Below are positions 1 through 11,788 of a DNA stretch of 64,000 bases, piece by piece. A program made the position numbers and the translations under genes. This DNA comes from Corythucha ciliata (Eukaryota > Arthropoda > Insecta > Hemiptera > Tingidae), in contig CM075941.1 of NCBI GenBank assembly GCA_038030265.1, positions 21,576,001-21,640,000 of the forward strand, written 5' to 3'. How positions within the stretch are numbered: the first letter of the stretch is position 1; every line of letters begins with the position of its first letter. The notes under the pieces were generated by a model. That model ran no database searches and was not told where the DNA came from. It was given only the letters and a program-made list of their open reading frames with translations.

Positions 1-560
1 TGTGGTTTAGTTTTGTGGGAACCCAAATAACCCCAGATTTTCCCGAAACCCCAACTTCAAATATAAACAAACTAATTTCGCCCGAGTAGCTCATGAAAAA
101 ACCATTCTCGCGGATTGGCCTCCGAATAAAACCAGTTTCATGGGCTTGGATCTTAAAAATACCCATTTTGCTGGATTAAATCGTTGAAAATATCATTTTC
201 ACGGGATATTTTCAATAAATTAAAAAAAACACATTTTTCGTAGGATTTAGGCCCGTATTCCAAGTCGTTCCTCGAAATTTCCTCGACTCCAACCTACCTC
301 ACAAACTGTAGAATCACATGTTATTTTATAATTTTTCCAGTTTGCGAGGGAGCTTCGAGGTTGAGGAAAATTCGAGAAACGACTTGGCATACGGGCCTTA
401 GTTGTTGAAAAAATCAATATCTTGGGGTTTAGCCGTCGAAAACCCCAATATCCATGGATTTGGTTCAAGGATAAATCCCCAGCAAGAAAGCTGGTGGTTC
501 ATCAACTCAGATTAACGTGGCACTGAAAATCATCAATTCATCACCTGAAACTGAATTTGC
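1..560 (+). repeat. Degenerate tandem repeat family B
   Basis: Units of about 32-42 bp with the loose theme AATTTCGCGG, then TTTGGCTC, then TTAAAAACCC recur with many substitutions (for example near 75, 110, 145, 185, 410 and 445). No unit is exact. The run is interrupted by a foldback element at 247-400. No coding exon is evident. The same theme returns at 1290-1930, 2330-2520, 19375-19620, 20400-20530, 22930-23300, 54300-54720 and 58545-58915. Confidence 0.6.
247..400. mobile_element. Foldback MITE, GGCCCGTAT ends
   Basis: The left arm starting AGGCCCGTATTCCAAGTCG (249 on) is the imperfect reverse complement of the right arm ending CGACTTGGCATACGGGCC (near 380-397). Arms are about 45 bp and the whole is about 155 bp. 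Flanking TA/TTA suggests a short target duplication. It has no coding capacity. Another foldback with similar GGCCGTAT ends lies at 20923-21064, in front of the first intron of the Argonaute gene. Confidence 0.75.
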
Positions 561-663
561 CACCAGAAACTGTCGTTTCAGTTCCTATCCCGTATTTTTG
601 TCCAAAAAAGGGCGATTTTTCCCAAGAGAGTGATGCTTTTGGAGCTACGAAATTGAAATGAAG

Positions 664-811
664 GTCCCCTGGGGGTCAACCATGAGCTAGCGTTAAAAAA
701 TTAACGCAAGCGGTAACTGAGGGCGCTTTATCACAAATTATGTTGCAACGCCATAGATACCGCGTTTTGGCGGTATTTTTACGCTAGCTCATGGTTGACC
801 CCCTGGGGTCG
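664..811. mobile_element. Foldback MITE, first of an adjacent pair
   Basis: Arms of about 30 bp reading CTGGGGGTCAACCATGAG then CTAGCGT at the left are inverted at 779-808. The short interior (CAAGCGGTA ... CGCCATAG) resembles that of the next foldback at 814-930, although the arms of the two differ. Confidence 0.75.
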
Positions 812-813
812 TA

Positions 814-930
814 GTTGGAGTTGTCGGGAAAAAATCTCGCAAGCGGTATCCAAGGACGCTACATCAGAAATAATACTATTCCGCCATAGCAACCACCTCA
901 CGTGAGTTTTTCCCGACAACTCTAACAACG
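814..930. mobile_element. Foldback MITE, second of an adjacent pair
   Basis: Inverted arms GGAGTTGTCGGGAAAAA (near 818) and TTTTTCCCGACAACTC (near 907-922). The interior again runs CAAGCGGTA ... CGCCATAG, as in the neighbouring element at 664-811. Confidence 0.7.
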
Positions 931-1289
931 CCCCTGGAATGCACTAGGCTCGGTAACTGGAGTAATTTAACCAATCAAACTGGACCCTTCCATTGAAGGG
1001 ACAAGTTCTCCAGGATTGTAAACTGTCGAGTGACACGAGTGACAGTCTTTAATAAGCCCCTATAGAAGGGTCCGGGGAGAGGTCAAAAGTGTCCTCTTTT
1101 TTGTGCTACTTTCTCGGCTCAGCTTATAACATATGCTTACAAAAGCCATCAGCCGAACTTCAAACATTTTTCACGTTCATACTTGAAAAAAAGCTATGGG
1201 GCTCGGCCGAAACTTCCCCTGTCCACTTTTCACCATCACGGTTCTTATCCATCACGTACTCGGTAAGATCTTCCATCCAAATGTTTCAA
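931..1289. other. No gene seen
   Basis: Non-coding, moderately AT-rich sequence. The ORFs here are short, overlap one another and show no recognisable domain or splice-site pairing. I see nothing to annotate. Confidence 0.5.
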
Positions 1290-1930
1290 ATTTGGCACCA
1301 ATGTCACGGATTTTTCAATTTGTTGTCCCAATTTCACGGATTTTCAATTTTTTAAAAACTGAATTTCGTGGGGTTCGCCATTTAAAAAACGAATGTTCGT
1401 AAGTTTTGCTCTTCCATAAACCATTTTTCCGTGAGCTTGGCTCGTTTAGAACCCAAAATTTAAGGAAAAATTGGACTGACCAGAAACCACATTTCATGGC
1501 TTCGGCTATTTAGAAGTTTTGCAGGTTCGGTTAATATAGAACTAATTTAGATGAAAACGAATTTTGGAAAAACAAATTTTGTTATTATGCGTTTCCTTCC
1601 TCCAATTTTGTCTTCCAAGTATTTTAAACTTGGAACTTTAAAAATACAATTTGAGGGAATTTTTTTATTTCCTATCCCAATTTTTACTCTATTAAAATTC
1701 AAATTTTGTGGGGTTTTGCTCTTAATAAAATCAGTTTTGCAGGTGAATTAGCTAATTCAAAAAATTAATTCAACTCTTTCGAACACCGAATTACCGAACT
1801 CGGTTTTATTATGTGAAACCCAAATTACGTCATTTTAGTCCTTAGAAATCCCAAGTTTTGCGGATTTTCGCTCTTTCAAACCCCAATTTCGCGGATTTTG
1901 CACTTTCACACCGAGTAAACAAAGATTTTA
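1290..1930 (+). repeat. Degenerate tandem repeat family B
   Basis: About 18 loose units of 31-40 bp on the theme AATTTCGTGGGGTTTTGCTC followed by an A-rich spacer such as TTTAAAAACC. Examples lie at 1320, 1362, 1392, 1425, 1690, 1855 and 1890. Units differ at many positions, so this is an old or rapidly diverging array. Confidence 0.6.
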
Positions 1931-2329
1931 ACATAAAATTAAGTTTGTTAGACGTCCTACTATTGTGTCCTACATTTCTTTACGATCGTCCTACTTTTGT
2001 CCTACTTTTTCGTGCCAGGTGTCCTCGGAAACGACTTTTACATCTGGTCACCCCACTCTATAAGCACCTCTGGATCTTGATAAAGGGCAACCTCTCTGAG
2101 ATCACATGGTCTCAGTGCTCGATACATGCTTAAAGACTGCATGGCGCAGTCTATCAGACACGTTTCCAATTCACCCTTCCCCCCATCATCCAAAGGTACA
2201 ACAATGTTGGATTTACAGCGAGCTAAAGCCCGTACAGTTATAGCGTTTTGATAAAGCCAAATTCAGGAAATCGTGACTGTTACAGAGCCAGAACCAAGTT
2301 TTTTGTGAACCAAGTGTATTTCAATTAGA
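1931..2329. other. No gene seen
   Basis: Unique-looking non-coding sequence between two repeat B stretches. The ORF beginning at 1858 crosses repeat sequence and lacks domain features. Confidence 0.4.
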
Positions 2330-2520
2330 CAACCACGTGGTTTCCAGCCAGGCAAAACCCAGTAAACTGTGTTTTGAGCGAGGCATCAGGTCCGCGAAAA
2401 TGGTTCGTTTGGCAAGTAAAACCCGCTAAACTGGCCGTACTAGCGAGGCAGGGTCGTGAAAATGGGTTTCAAGAGTGAAAACCCGCGAAATTTGTTTTTG
2501 AATGAGGCAACAACCCAAAA
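2330..2520 (+). repeat. Degenerate tandem repeat, family B variant
   Basis: Four to five units of about 45 bp containing AAAACCC then GTAAACTG/GCGAAA then GAGGCA (near 2350, 2410, 2445, 2490). The words overlap family B (AAACCCGCGAAA). It grades directly into family A. Confidence 0.5.
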
Positions 2521-2559
2521 TTGTTTTTTTTAACAACAAAAATTGATTTTTTCGTTAAA

Positions 2560-3690
2560 AAAGGCTTTACGGCTAACATTTCGAAAACACGATAATTCAC
2601 TAATAATAAAAGTAAGGAAAAAAGCCGATTAGCGTCCAAAATCGACGAAAAAGGCTAACTCGTTAGGTACGTTAGGTAGGCAAGAAAAAGGGCAAATTCA
2701 CAAATAAAAGTTGCGAAAAACGCTAATTAGTGGCTGAAATTGAGAAAACACTCTAATTTTTATGCTGTTATTGTGGAATACCGCTAATTCGGGAATAAAA
2801 TATGGAGAAAAACTATAATTGGTGGCTATAAATAGTAAAAAGCGATGATCTGTGAATGAAATTAAGAAAAAGCGCCATTGGCCACTAAACCCAAGAAAAA
2901 AACGATGTGGAGAATAAGCGCAAATTCCCCAGAGGAAAAGTGAAGCGCTAATTTACGGCTAAAAGTAAAAAAAAAAAAAAAAAAACTGCCAATATTGATA
3001 ACATCGCTCAATTGCGTTGAAAAGCTTTAATTCGCAGATAAAAATTTGAAAAAGAGCTAATTAGCGGCAAGAATAGGCGCAGAAAGCTGAGAAAAATTAC
3101 TAAGAAAAAAAATTGTGTGTAAATTCCTTGGGTAAAATTGATAAAAACGATAAAAACTGTTAATACGCGGATAAAGTTGACAAAGAGTGCTAAGTCGCGG
3201 ATGATGAAATTAAGAAAAAGTGCCATTGGCGATTCAAGTTTTAAAAGACGCTAACTCGTCGACAAAGTACTAATTAGAGACTTAAATTGAGAAATCAAGG
3301 GCTAACTTTTGGCTGAAAGTAAAAAGTCGCCAATTTGCGGCTATGTTTCAGACAATTACTTATCGCGTCAAAAAACTGCTAAGAAAGAACAAAAAAAGCA
3401 CTAATTCGTGGGAGTAATTTAGAAAAATTAGAAAAAATCGCTAATTCACGAATGAAATTGAGAAAATGGGCTAGTTTGCTGCTAACATAAGAAAAATGCG
3501 CTAATTAGTGGCTGAAAATGAGGTAATAAAGCGCTAATTCACGGTGTCCAAGCAACACAATGATGTGAAGAAATCGCTGTCTCGCTGCTAATATCAAGAA
3601 AATCGCTATTTACTATTCTGAAAGCTAGTTGACCGCTGAAATTGAGAAAATCCGTGGATTAAATTGAGAAAAAGCGCAGTAACGTAGAGG
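2560..3690 (+). repeat. Degenerate tandem repeat family A
   Basis: Dozens of units of about 29-32 bp on the theme GCTAATTCGCGG followed by CTAAAATTGAGAAAAA. Typical units lie near 2720, 2830, 3040, 3280, 3430 and 3490. Almost every unit differs, including reading-frame-breaking indels, so it is not coding. Family A recurs on both strands throughout the window (see 7500, 20025, 32290, 33380, 34755, 47880, 57320, 62720). Confidence 0.75.
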
Positions 3691-3840
3691 CTGTGGCTGA
3701 AGCTGCCTGATCACCATCAAAAACGCAAAAAAGTGCATGTTGTGGTGGGTCGAGGGTAAGGTACATATCCATTCATCCAACATCCATAACAAATTACTGT
3801 TGAGTGACTTGTTTCCACACTGCCTCGCTTCTCTCAAAGC

Positions 3841-6045
3841 TTTTTTTTTAATTCGAGCTTTTCGAGAATTCCAAACAGTATTTTTACAGTCGAACGATTC
3901 TCCATAATGAGCCCAACCACCCGCATTTTAACTGTGGAGGACTTCGGCTAAAATTCACGGTCTCCCGAATTAATTCTCGACTGGAATTAATTCCTGACCG
4001 AGTATCCCCCCTTCCTCAACATCATCGCTCTCCTTTTAGATCTGTTAAGCGCTTAAGGCGTGTGCACGATATTGCATGGGCGAGCAGGGAGAAGCTCAAT
4101 TAGTAGCATTCCCCCTCTCTCTCTCCGTCACCATCACCTTCTACTTAATAAATTAGAATGTTGCGTCGTGCACAGAGCAGAACAGAGCGAATGGTTAACT
4201 GAGAGCGCTTCTAAAATGAGGAGAGTGCGAGAGGGAGTGGTTTTCATAATTGGGATAAAATTATCCCGCCTGGTTTGCACGAAAATTAACAATAATAATT
4301 TTCATTCTACGCAGAGGTCGTGGAACTTTTTTACTTTTATTTTTCATTCGTTTCTGTTAGAAGAGATATTTTTAGATTTTTTTTTTTTTTTATTTACGCC
4401 CTGAAATAACCAAGCCCATAAGGGAAGTCCGTCGAACTGACACGTTCTAGTTACACACTTGATTTCACGCGAGCGAGGAAAAACTTTTCGCCCCCCCCCC
4501 CCAATCATTCCCAACTTTTTTACAAAAACATACAATTCCATTTCTCTTGTTTCCACGCTGGTTTTATGGTATGGCGGGGGAGGGGGGTGTACATCCATTT
4601 CCACGGTTTTCGTTCTTTTCAACACGCTATACATTTCTAGTTCCTGCCAGGCGTGTCACTAGTATTTTTCGTTGAAAAAAAAAAAAAAAAGACAGGTTTT
4701 GTTGTGGGGGAGGGGGACAAAAAAAGACGAACGCGTTCTTTTTCGAGAACTTTCCTCAAACAAATGGCGTATTTTACCCTTTCCGACTATCTAAACGTTG
4801 TTTTTCTCTATTAAGACCACTGGTGTGGTCTTGTGGGGGGTGGGGGGTAGAAGAACGGCCGGATAATCCCTTGCGGTTTTTGCGGGTTCGACGGTCTACT
4901 ACTACTACGATAAAGCAAGGCAAATATGACAGAGCAAACCAAAGGGTTGGATTCAGGTTTTATTAGCTCAAGAGAGAGGCAGTGAGCGAGAGAGAGAAGG
5001 TGCGTGTGCAGAAGAGAGTGAGCTCTCCTTGAGTTCGAAAAACTTTGTAACGGCAGTAGGGCGACTCTAGTGTCATGAATAAATTGGTGCGTCGGTGTAA
5101 CGTGAGAAGAGTGGGGGATTTTAAATTGGTCGCAGAGGAGGGGGAAACGGCCATTCGCATTTTAGTTATACCAGGGACCAAACTTCCACGCCACCCTTCT
5201 TGGCTTTCCAAAAACCCTTTAGAAGACTTTTTAATTCCAAGAAAAGGGAACATTTCGGCGTAAATCAAATTATGTTTTTGGAAGGGAGCATAGGACCGAA
5301 CGGGTTGCTGGGTAGTTATTATTCAAATTTTATGCATATTCCATTCAGTTTCCCCCATTTTTTCGAACGCGAACACGGAATTAGATTTCTGAATCTCACC
5401 CTCGCCACCCCCTCCATTGCTTCAAATAAGCACATCTCTCTTTCTACAGTGAGAGCCAGGAAAGGTGACTTATTCTCTCCGAACAAGGGGATGAGCCTTT
5501 CATTCTGTTTGTTAGCGGGGAGGGGGGGATTTCATTGACATTGATCAATTTGATTCAGCGGAGGGGGAAAGGGGGACCAATTTTCGACTTCCATCAATTA
5601 AAACATCTTTAATTTCGAAAATTGGCTTACAGGGAACAAGTGATGGAGAGGCAGGGAGCGAAAAATTGCTTTTCTCAGGTCGAAGTTCCTATTACTTTTT
5701 CCAATGGACCCAAAACCTTGCCAACACTTTTTCACCGTCTCGTCTCTTCCCCTCTCTGTGGCTCTTCCTTATCCTTTACAGAACATCATTTCACCCGTTC
5801 ATTCACTTTTATCTCTCTCGTTTCTGTTCTTTCTTGGAAGGAAAATGCCCTCTCATTCGTTTAATCCTTAACAAACGATCGATTCCGTGAGAGAGGAAGC
5901 TTTAGAACTCAAGCAGAAAGTTGTGTTTCTCGGACGAAAAACCTGGGGGAAAAGGGTTGATGAGCTAGAAGGGTTGGAGTGGGGGAGTACTGTTCCTTTT
6001 TCCTTTCTTTTCAAACCAAAACTGAAAATGTTTCCCCTCCCGCAG
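3841..6045. other. No gene identified upstream of the globin exon
   Basis: Contains AT-rich stretches, GA/CT-rich stretches (4970-5010, 5700-5830), a C12 run (4491-4502) and several GT-rich/poly-A patches. Several ORFs of 60-110 codons are present but show no domain, no codon bias and no convincing exon boundaries. The missing first globin exon could be here, but I could not find a helix A/B-like exon ending in the required phase (2 nt of a split codon). Confidence 0.4.
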
Positions 6046-6277
6046 ATTATTCGAAGAGCACGAAGAACTCCTGGGCCTATTTGCCAAACTGAAAGAGCTT
6101 CGAACCAAGGAGGAACAGGCCAACAGTTTAGAACTTCAAGAGCACGCGACCAAAGTCATGCAAACACTCGACGAAAGTATCAAAGAACTGGACGATTTGG
6201 ACACGTTTTTCACTTTCCTCACTCAAATCGGACAGTCGCACAAGAAAATCCCAGGATTCAATCCCGACTATTTCTGG
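6046..6277 (+). CDS. Globin, middle exon (helices C to early G)
   Basis: Haem-binding globin, presumably cytosolic and O2-binding. The acceptor CCGCAG lies at 6040-6045 and the donor GTGAGT at 6278. The frame is open for 77 codons from 6047, with one leading base completing a split codon. It begins LFEEHEELLGLF, where the last Phe fits the invariant CD1 position. The His in QEHATKVM fits distal E7 and the His in IGQSHKK fits proximal F8. The 5' boundary (after two bases of a codon, just before the LF motif) and 3' boundary (phase 0, within helix G) match the ancestral animal globin introns B12.2 and G7.0. Spacing resembles neuroglobin or other tissue globins more than secreted haemoglobins, but the subclass is not certain. 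The upstream exon is not identified, so the symbol is left empty. The 171-codon ORF at 5887-6402 covers this exon in the wrong frame. Confidence 0.9.
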
Positions 6278-7499
6278 GTGAGTTTTTATTAAAATTGTTT
6301 TATCGTAATTCTTATGCAACCCACAAGGCAATCAAATCTGTTTGGTGGGAAGGGGTGTATCCACCCCCCCCCCCCCCCGAGTGGCTTGGCAGGGTGTCTT
6401 GATAGATGAGCTCTCGCCCTATTACCCACCCGCCCACCGACAACAATGGGTTTCAGGGTCAAGTTCCAAAAGAGTGATGTTCATAATGAATTGGATGCGA
6501 ATGACTGTTGTGCATTTAAAAGTACCTACATAAAAAAAAAAAACACGTTGCTTGGGGAAGTTCATCTCCCCCCTTTTTTTTCCACCTCATCAACTCATTT
6601 GCAAAAGATTTGAAATCTCTTCAAACGGAAGTAAAAACGTCCCCCTCCCCTTTTTTGTGTCGAGGGCGCTTTATACCGTCACAGTTCACCTGAAATGCCC
6701 CGGAAGTTCGATAGTGTGGCAACATTTCAGTTGCTTGTGGAGAATAATACATAAAGTGCGTAGCGCATGTCTCTATAGTGAGTCACTCCCCTCACTCACT
6801 CCTGCCTAAAATGGTGGTAGCCATCGGATCGAAAATTCAATCCGAATTTTCGTGACGACAAAATGACACAAAACTATGACAACACGGACAAACGTAAAGC
6901 AGGATCCTCAGTTTCACGCTTTTCCTAAACCCTGATCGAAAAGGTTCAACTTCAGGTCACTAAAGTTCAAGAGTTCATTACGTTACAATTAAAATTTAAT
7001 TTAAAGTTACTCAATGCGCAAACAAATATTTAAATGTGGAAGGATGTGGAATCGTTTAATTACCTAGCGATTCAGCCCATTTCCCAACCACCCGGCCTGA
7101 ATTAATACACTCTCACAGTATGGAATGGTAAACGCTAATAAGTCAAAGGTATCGGACCCCTTCCTCACCAATGATCAGGGGGGGGGGGTTCAGTTATCGT
7201 TTTCCAGTTCTGACCTCTAAAAACAATTTTATCCCCCCTAACCACTTACAAGTGAACGATGATTGGGGCTTCAGATGCTCTGTGAAAAAACCCGTGGGTT
7301 AAGGTCCTCCTGGAATTGAATCCCAAAAACCGCTCTGCCTTGGTGTAGTGAAAGGGGTGATGAGATCGCATGGCAGGTCAAGGCACCCCAAGAACATATC
7401 CCCAAGAGCAGTCATTTTCGGTTCAATCAGCTCGAACCACGGAAACCGTACAATTTTATTCAGCGAGTGGCCCGTTTTTACTTGAAAGTGCTAGCTCTG

Positions 7500-7745
7500 T
7501 CGTAGTCCTCTTTTAACCCTTATTTATAGCTGCGCTTTTTCTCAATCTTATCCGTGCGAATTAGCTCTTTTTCTATATTTTCTCAATTATTTGAATTACC
7601 ACTTTTTCTCTACTTCAACCGCGAAATAGCGTTTTTTCTTTCTTTTATCCATGAATTAGTGCTTTTTCGTAATATTGCGCAAATTTGTTCTTTTCCTCAA
7701 TTTCAGTCATGAGTTGTCGCTTTTAGTGCATTTCATTCTGAAAAT
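7500..7745 (-). repeat. Degenerate tandem repeat family A (reverse orientation)
   Basis: Seven or so units of about 32 bp reading CGCTTTTTCTCAAT then CGAATTAGC on the + strand, the complement of family A at 2560. The array lies inside the globin intron. Confidence 0.65.
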
Positions 7746-7873
7746 GCACTATTGGTCTCGTCTCGTGATGGTGGCAAACATGGGTCATGTCATGTTTTTT
7801 TCACGTTTCAGAACCTCTAGAACACGAATTCAGTGGTCTCCAGGATATAATATATTTATTTCTTTTTTATATA

Positions 7874-8370
7874 TACAGGGTGGATCCGTATAAGTGTGAC
7901 AAAATTTTTTGGGTAAAACTACGTTAAAACTGGAGTAAAATGGTACCTTCGGAAGTGTCCTACGTCGATCCGTTCCGGAGTTATGATTTTTTTGTGTGTT
8001 TAAAAAAGTAACCAATGCTTGCTTCAAAAAATCCGCAATTTCTCGGCTTATATCGCACCAAATCCAAAACGTGATACCATTTTCAGAAACTACGGAACAT
8101 TTCCTTTAGGATAGAGGCCATTTTATTGCTTGAAATAATCGTCAACACCCAGAAATCTGGCATTTTTTCCATAAATTTACGTGGCCTCCAAAATTTGTCC
8201 GTTTTACAAAAAGTCGTGTACCCAAACAGCTTTCTCAACAGATTTTCGATGTATCACAAAAATTTCCCCGTCTTCTAAGCTTCCTTTTGGCGTGTTATCA
8301 TTTCATGTTACCACTGACGTTTCTCACGAAAACGTCACGAGAATGCATAAAAACCGTGTTTTTAGGAACA
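7874..8370 (+). repeat. Interspersed repeat with ACAGGGTG end (copy 1)
   Basis: Starts TACAGGGTGGATCC. An inverted, diverged copy is found at 49085-49396 plus 51308-51516, where it is interrupted by a retrotransposon. Matching blocks include TTTCTCGGCTTATATCGCAC (8036-8056) and TTTCAGAAACTACGGAACAT (8082-8101). It has no long ORF. The class is unknown; it may be a non-autonomous DNA element or a fragment of a larger one. Confidence 0.7.
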
Positions 8371-8426
8371 TGGGCCATTGTCTACGGTCAGGGGGGGGGG
8401 GTTTACGGAAGGGTGCAGGGAGATTG

Positions 8427-8780
8427 GCAGTAAGTGAGAACGGGATATCTTACCATGGAGAAGGCAAGAGGCATTCGATTTGACCCCTTCTCCCCTCAGC
8501 GATTCATGAAATTGCCGCCTTTCAGGGGGGGGGGGGTATAATTGAATGCCGTTTGCCTACGATATCTTCTACTTCCTAAAATATATCCTGTCCTCCCTTT
8601 CTAAAACAGTATTTTGACAGAAAAATATAGGCTGTTGCCTATGTGCCAGGTGTTAACAATATTCGTGAAGGGTGCTCAGAGATCGCCAGAAATGGATGGA
8701 GGGGGGGGGTCAAATTGAATGTCTCTTGCCTGCGATATCTTCTCCATGGTAAGATATCCTGTTCTCACTTATATTTAATT
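8427..8780. repeat. Foldback with G-runs
   Basis: The segment 8427-8485 (TAAGTGAGAACGGGATATCT, then ACCATGGAGAAG) is inverted at 8707-8777. A third, more diverged copy lies at 8525-8600. Each copy is next to a run of 10-12 G. It is probably a decayed inverted-repeat element. No coding sequence. Confidence 0.65.
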
Positions 8781-10429
8781 AATATAATTAATATTTAACT
8801 TTTTGGCAGAAAATCAATTTCCGAAAGTTATAGTTCAGTTGTGTGATATTTTTGGGAGTAGAAACCCCCGAAAATTTTGTTACTGGGATGGAATTAAAAG
8901 TTTTCACGTTAAATAGTCAGTTGGCGCCGCCAATTTACCAGTTTTTTGTTTAAAAAAAAAAAAAAAACAGACAAACACACTTTTGACCGTTTTTATCGAG
9001 TTTTAAAGGCTCATTTTCCACTCAATTACATGTTTTGAAGGGTACCGGCTATTTTTCTCAATCGATCATTGGTGCCCTGCTCCCGTAAACGTCGGCCGGC
9101 TCAAATATGACATCAAAATTGCGTCTAGTGTTGAGGGGAGGGACGTGGGGAGAATTTAAAAGGCGCCGCGCGCCGGCCGCATTGAGAATGCGGGAACGGG
9201 GAAACGGTGATAAATTTGTAGAGATACTGCGAGGAAATGCGACAACGATCGTAAATCTTTTCTCTAAAAAGAAAGCCCCTCCACGCCCCCTTCTGCGACA
9301 CAACTACATGCAGGGACTTTTGTCGAGGTCTCCAGCTTAGTTTAAGGCTAGCGTTTGTTTTTTTTCCTCTCCGAAGGTTTCCATTTTTTCTGGATTTATT
9401 ATCGTCATTTTTTAAATGTCGAATCAAGGAGGAGCCCCTCTTGTACAAACCCTTTACAAGTGGCTCATGAATAAATTATTAACGCTGCAGAAAATGGTAA
9501 ATTCTAAAGGTTAAAGTAGAAAAATTTATTGTCTGGTTGAGTCTAGTCCCAGACAAATAATGGGCTAGGCCTTACGTCTCGAGGCAAGGGCGTCGTCAGG
9601 ATGGTGTGGGGAGGGGTAAGGGATATGATCCAGTCACATAGTTTTGGTCCCAATGCGTTCAGCCTTTAGCTACTTGGTTCTCGCTTTTTTCAGCTCAGTT
9701 AATTGAGTCGAGAGCGCAATGTCGCTTCGCTGTTCTCATGGGCTTCGGACCTTCGAGGATCATCCCCCCCCCTCTCCTTGCTGACTTGTTTCGTGGGGAA
9801 CCATATTGAGATCGCAGTACAGAAAATTTTCATTTTTTTTTTTATCGATGCTTTTTATCCCAACTTTAGCCCATATCCAATAGTAAACGAGCAGATCGAC
9901 CAAAAACACAAAACGTTCATGGTGTGAGATGATTAGGCACCAACCCGCATTGTCCTTCGTGTCGTGCGTTCCAAAGCATACCGTTACCCATTCACTTGCC
10001 GATAAAAACTTTCAAAACGCCATAGGATCACCTGTTAACCCTTTGGGCGACCATTTAAGAAAATTAGGTAAAGAAATTTAAAAGAGGACGGGGTCGCGTA
10101 TCTTGTAGTTTCTGGACCATGGGAATCCGAAAAAATCGAGACGGATTTTTGATCAGAGCCGCGGAGCGGAGCTCTACCCATGATGCATACCGTTTTTGGC
10201 CGCTTGCATACATGTTTTCAGAGGCCCCACAACTTTTTCCACCGTCAGCACAGCCACTCGATCGATAGCCCTTCAGCGATAGTTATCTACGACTTTAGCA
10301 GATAGTTGTGAACTCGTCCGTTGGAACAGTGAGAAAAAAGTGAAGGGCGAATTCCTCCATCACCGCGAACACCTTTCTTGACGTCGAAAACTCACATTTC
10401 ACTCACTGAGAAATGGAAAAGCTATGGAA

Positions 10430-10565
10430 TCCTCGGTGAAACACTCTGACAACCTCAGTTTCGCTTACTTTCAAAACAGTGACTAAAATGCAACTTTAGT
10501 CAGCTGTATTATCTCCAAAACAGTAGCTAAAATGACAATTTAGTCACAGTAGCGCGAAACCTTTT
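10430..10565 (+). repeat. Family C tandem units
   Basis: A unit of about 60 bp is present twice: AAAACAGTGACTAAAATG, then CAACTTTAGTCA, recurs as AAAACAGTAGCTAAAATG, then ACAATTTAGTCA. Related words (AAAATGGCTAAACTGACAAT) occur at 19210-19375, 23690-24080, 37290-37660, 54715-54800 and 56985-57130. Confidence 0.55.
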
Positions 10566-11137
10566 ACTAATCTTCGAGGGAAACGTTCAATGATTTTCTG
10601 TTTGTTTTCGAGTGGTGATGGGTGTGGAGAGGGGTTGAGGATAAAAAATATTCAGAGTGTGAGTTGAAGAAAGATACAAGGTTTCCATCACTTCAAAATG
10701 ATGTGGTTGACGTTTTTACCATCACAGCCTCCGTTGCTTTTTTTAATCTCTCCCATGGATCCTCCTTTCATTGCTACAGCCCGTACCGTCACCCTCCTCT
10801 CACTCTACATCCCCTAACAGACCCAAAGAAGGGAAAGGTTTATAAACGTTTTTCATTCCTTGGCTTCAGCGACACAGGGGTGAGTATTTTCTTCTCAGAG
10901 AAAGGATAGATGGTAGGTGTCTGTAGGAAGGGGGGTGGGTCGTATTAAAGCATAAATCTCTCCCTGGTGCACAAACAGCTTTAGTGGAAAAAGTTGAAGT
11001 GGTGAGATGAAGCTTTTCTTTTAATTTTCGTTTGGGTGATTTGTTGTTACATGGTACAGAGGCTAAAAATTTTTTGTTTGACATTTATGATGTGATTTCC
11101 AAGGTGATGTAGGCAACAAAAGCGCTATACGATCATT

Positions 11138-11472
11138 TTTGTCTAGCCCAACGATATATATAAACCTGGATTGCTCACAGCGGACTGGAGGGGCGTGGAG
11201 GGGGCAGGTTGTCCCGTGATAAACAATCACCCTGACTTGGGAACTTAACTGATTGCTATTCTTTATCAAGAGTGATAAAGACCAGCTGATAATAGCCATC
11301 AAATAAGCTCCCATAGTGGATGAGAGGGGTGGAGTTTCAAAATAAGTGCCATATTGCCATAACTACACAAGGAGAGGGACAGGGTGATTGTTTACCAGGG
11401 GACGACCTGCCCCCTCCACGCCCTTCCAGTCCTCTGTGAGCAATCCAGGTTTATACATCGTTGGTTTAGCCT
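11138..11472. mobile_element. Foldback MITE of about 335 bp in the globin intron
   Basis: The left arm (about 11138-11235, containing AACCTGGATTGCTCACAG and GGGCGTGGAGGGGGCAGG) is inverted at about 11380-11472 with roughly 90 percent identity. The interior is about 145 bp. No ORF. Confidence 0.8.
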
Positions 11473-11788
11473 CGCATTTAGTGCAAGTCATTATCCTGCT
11501 ACCGATCGAAAATTGATATTATAGTAAAGTGGAGGAGGAGGCAGGGGCACGTGTAATGACCCCCCCCCCCTCCTATGGTGAAAGTTCGGCGCCCAAGCCC
11601 TAAAGAGAAGCCTCCAATTACAGAACATTTCTCCCCCTGCATTGTATGGTGGAGCATTACGCGCATATAGAGACGATTTATTTCACCAATGTAACACGAG
11701 GGCGATCAAAGACAGTTAAAGCCTCCCACCCTTACAATTTTACGTGTGCCGTTTAAATCAACTTTAACATTTTTTTTTTTTTTTCTAG

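Larger units (their letters stand above)
6278..11788 (+). other. Globin intron 2 (G7.0 position)
   Basis: The 5.5 kb intron starts GTGAGT and ends in a long T-tract and CTAG. It contains a C-run of about 18 (6361-6379), family A repeats (7500-7745), an ACAGGGTG-ended repeat (7874-8370), a foldback with G-runs (8427-8780), 30-bp family C tandem units (10430-10560) and a 335-bp foldback (11138-11472). The ORFs inside it have no recognisable domains. Confidence 0.8.

Noticed and set aside
5887..6402. 171-codon plus-strand ORF overlapping the globin exon
   Set aside because: Wrong frame. The globin frame at 6047-6277 has CD1 Phe, E7 His and F8 His and correct splice sites.
9060..9340. CpG-rich patch (GGCGCCGCGCGCCGGCCGC) with ORFs on both strands, considered as a promoter
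   Set aside because: It is inside the globin intron, and no exon or start context follows. Could be unrelated. Not supported.
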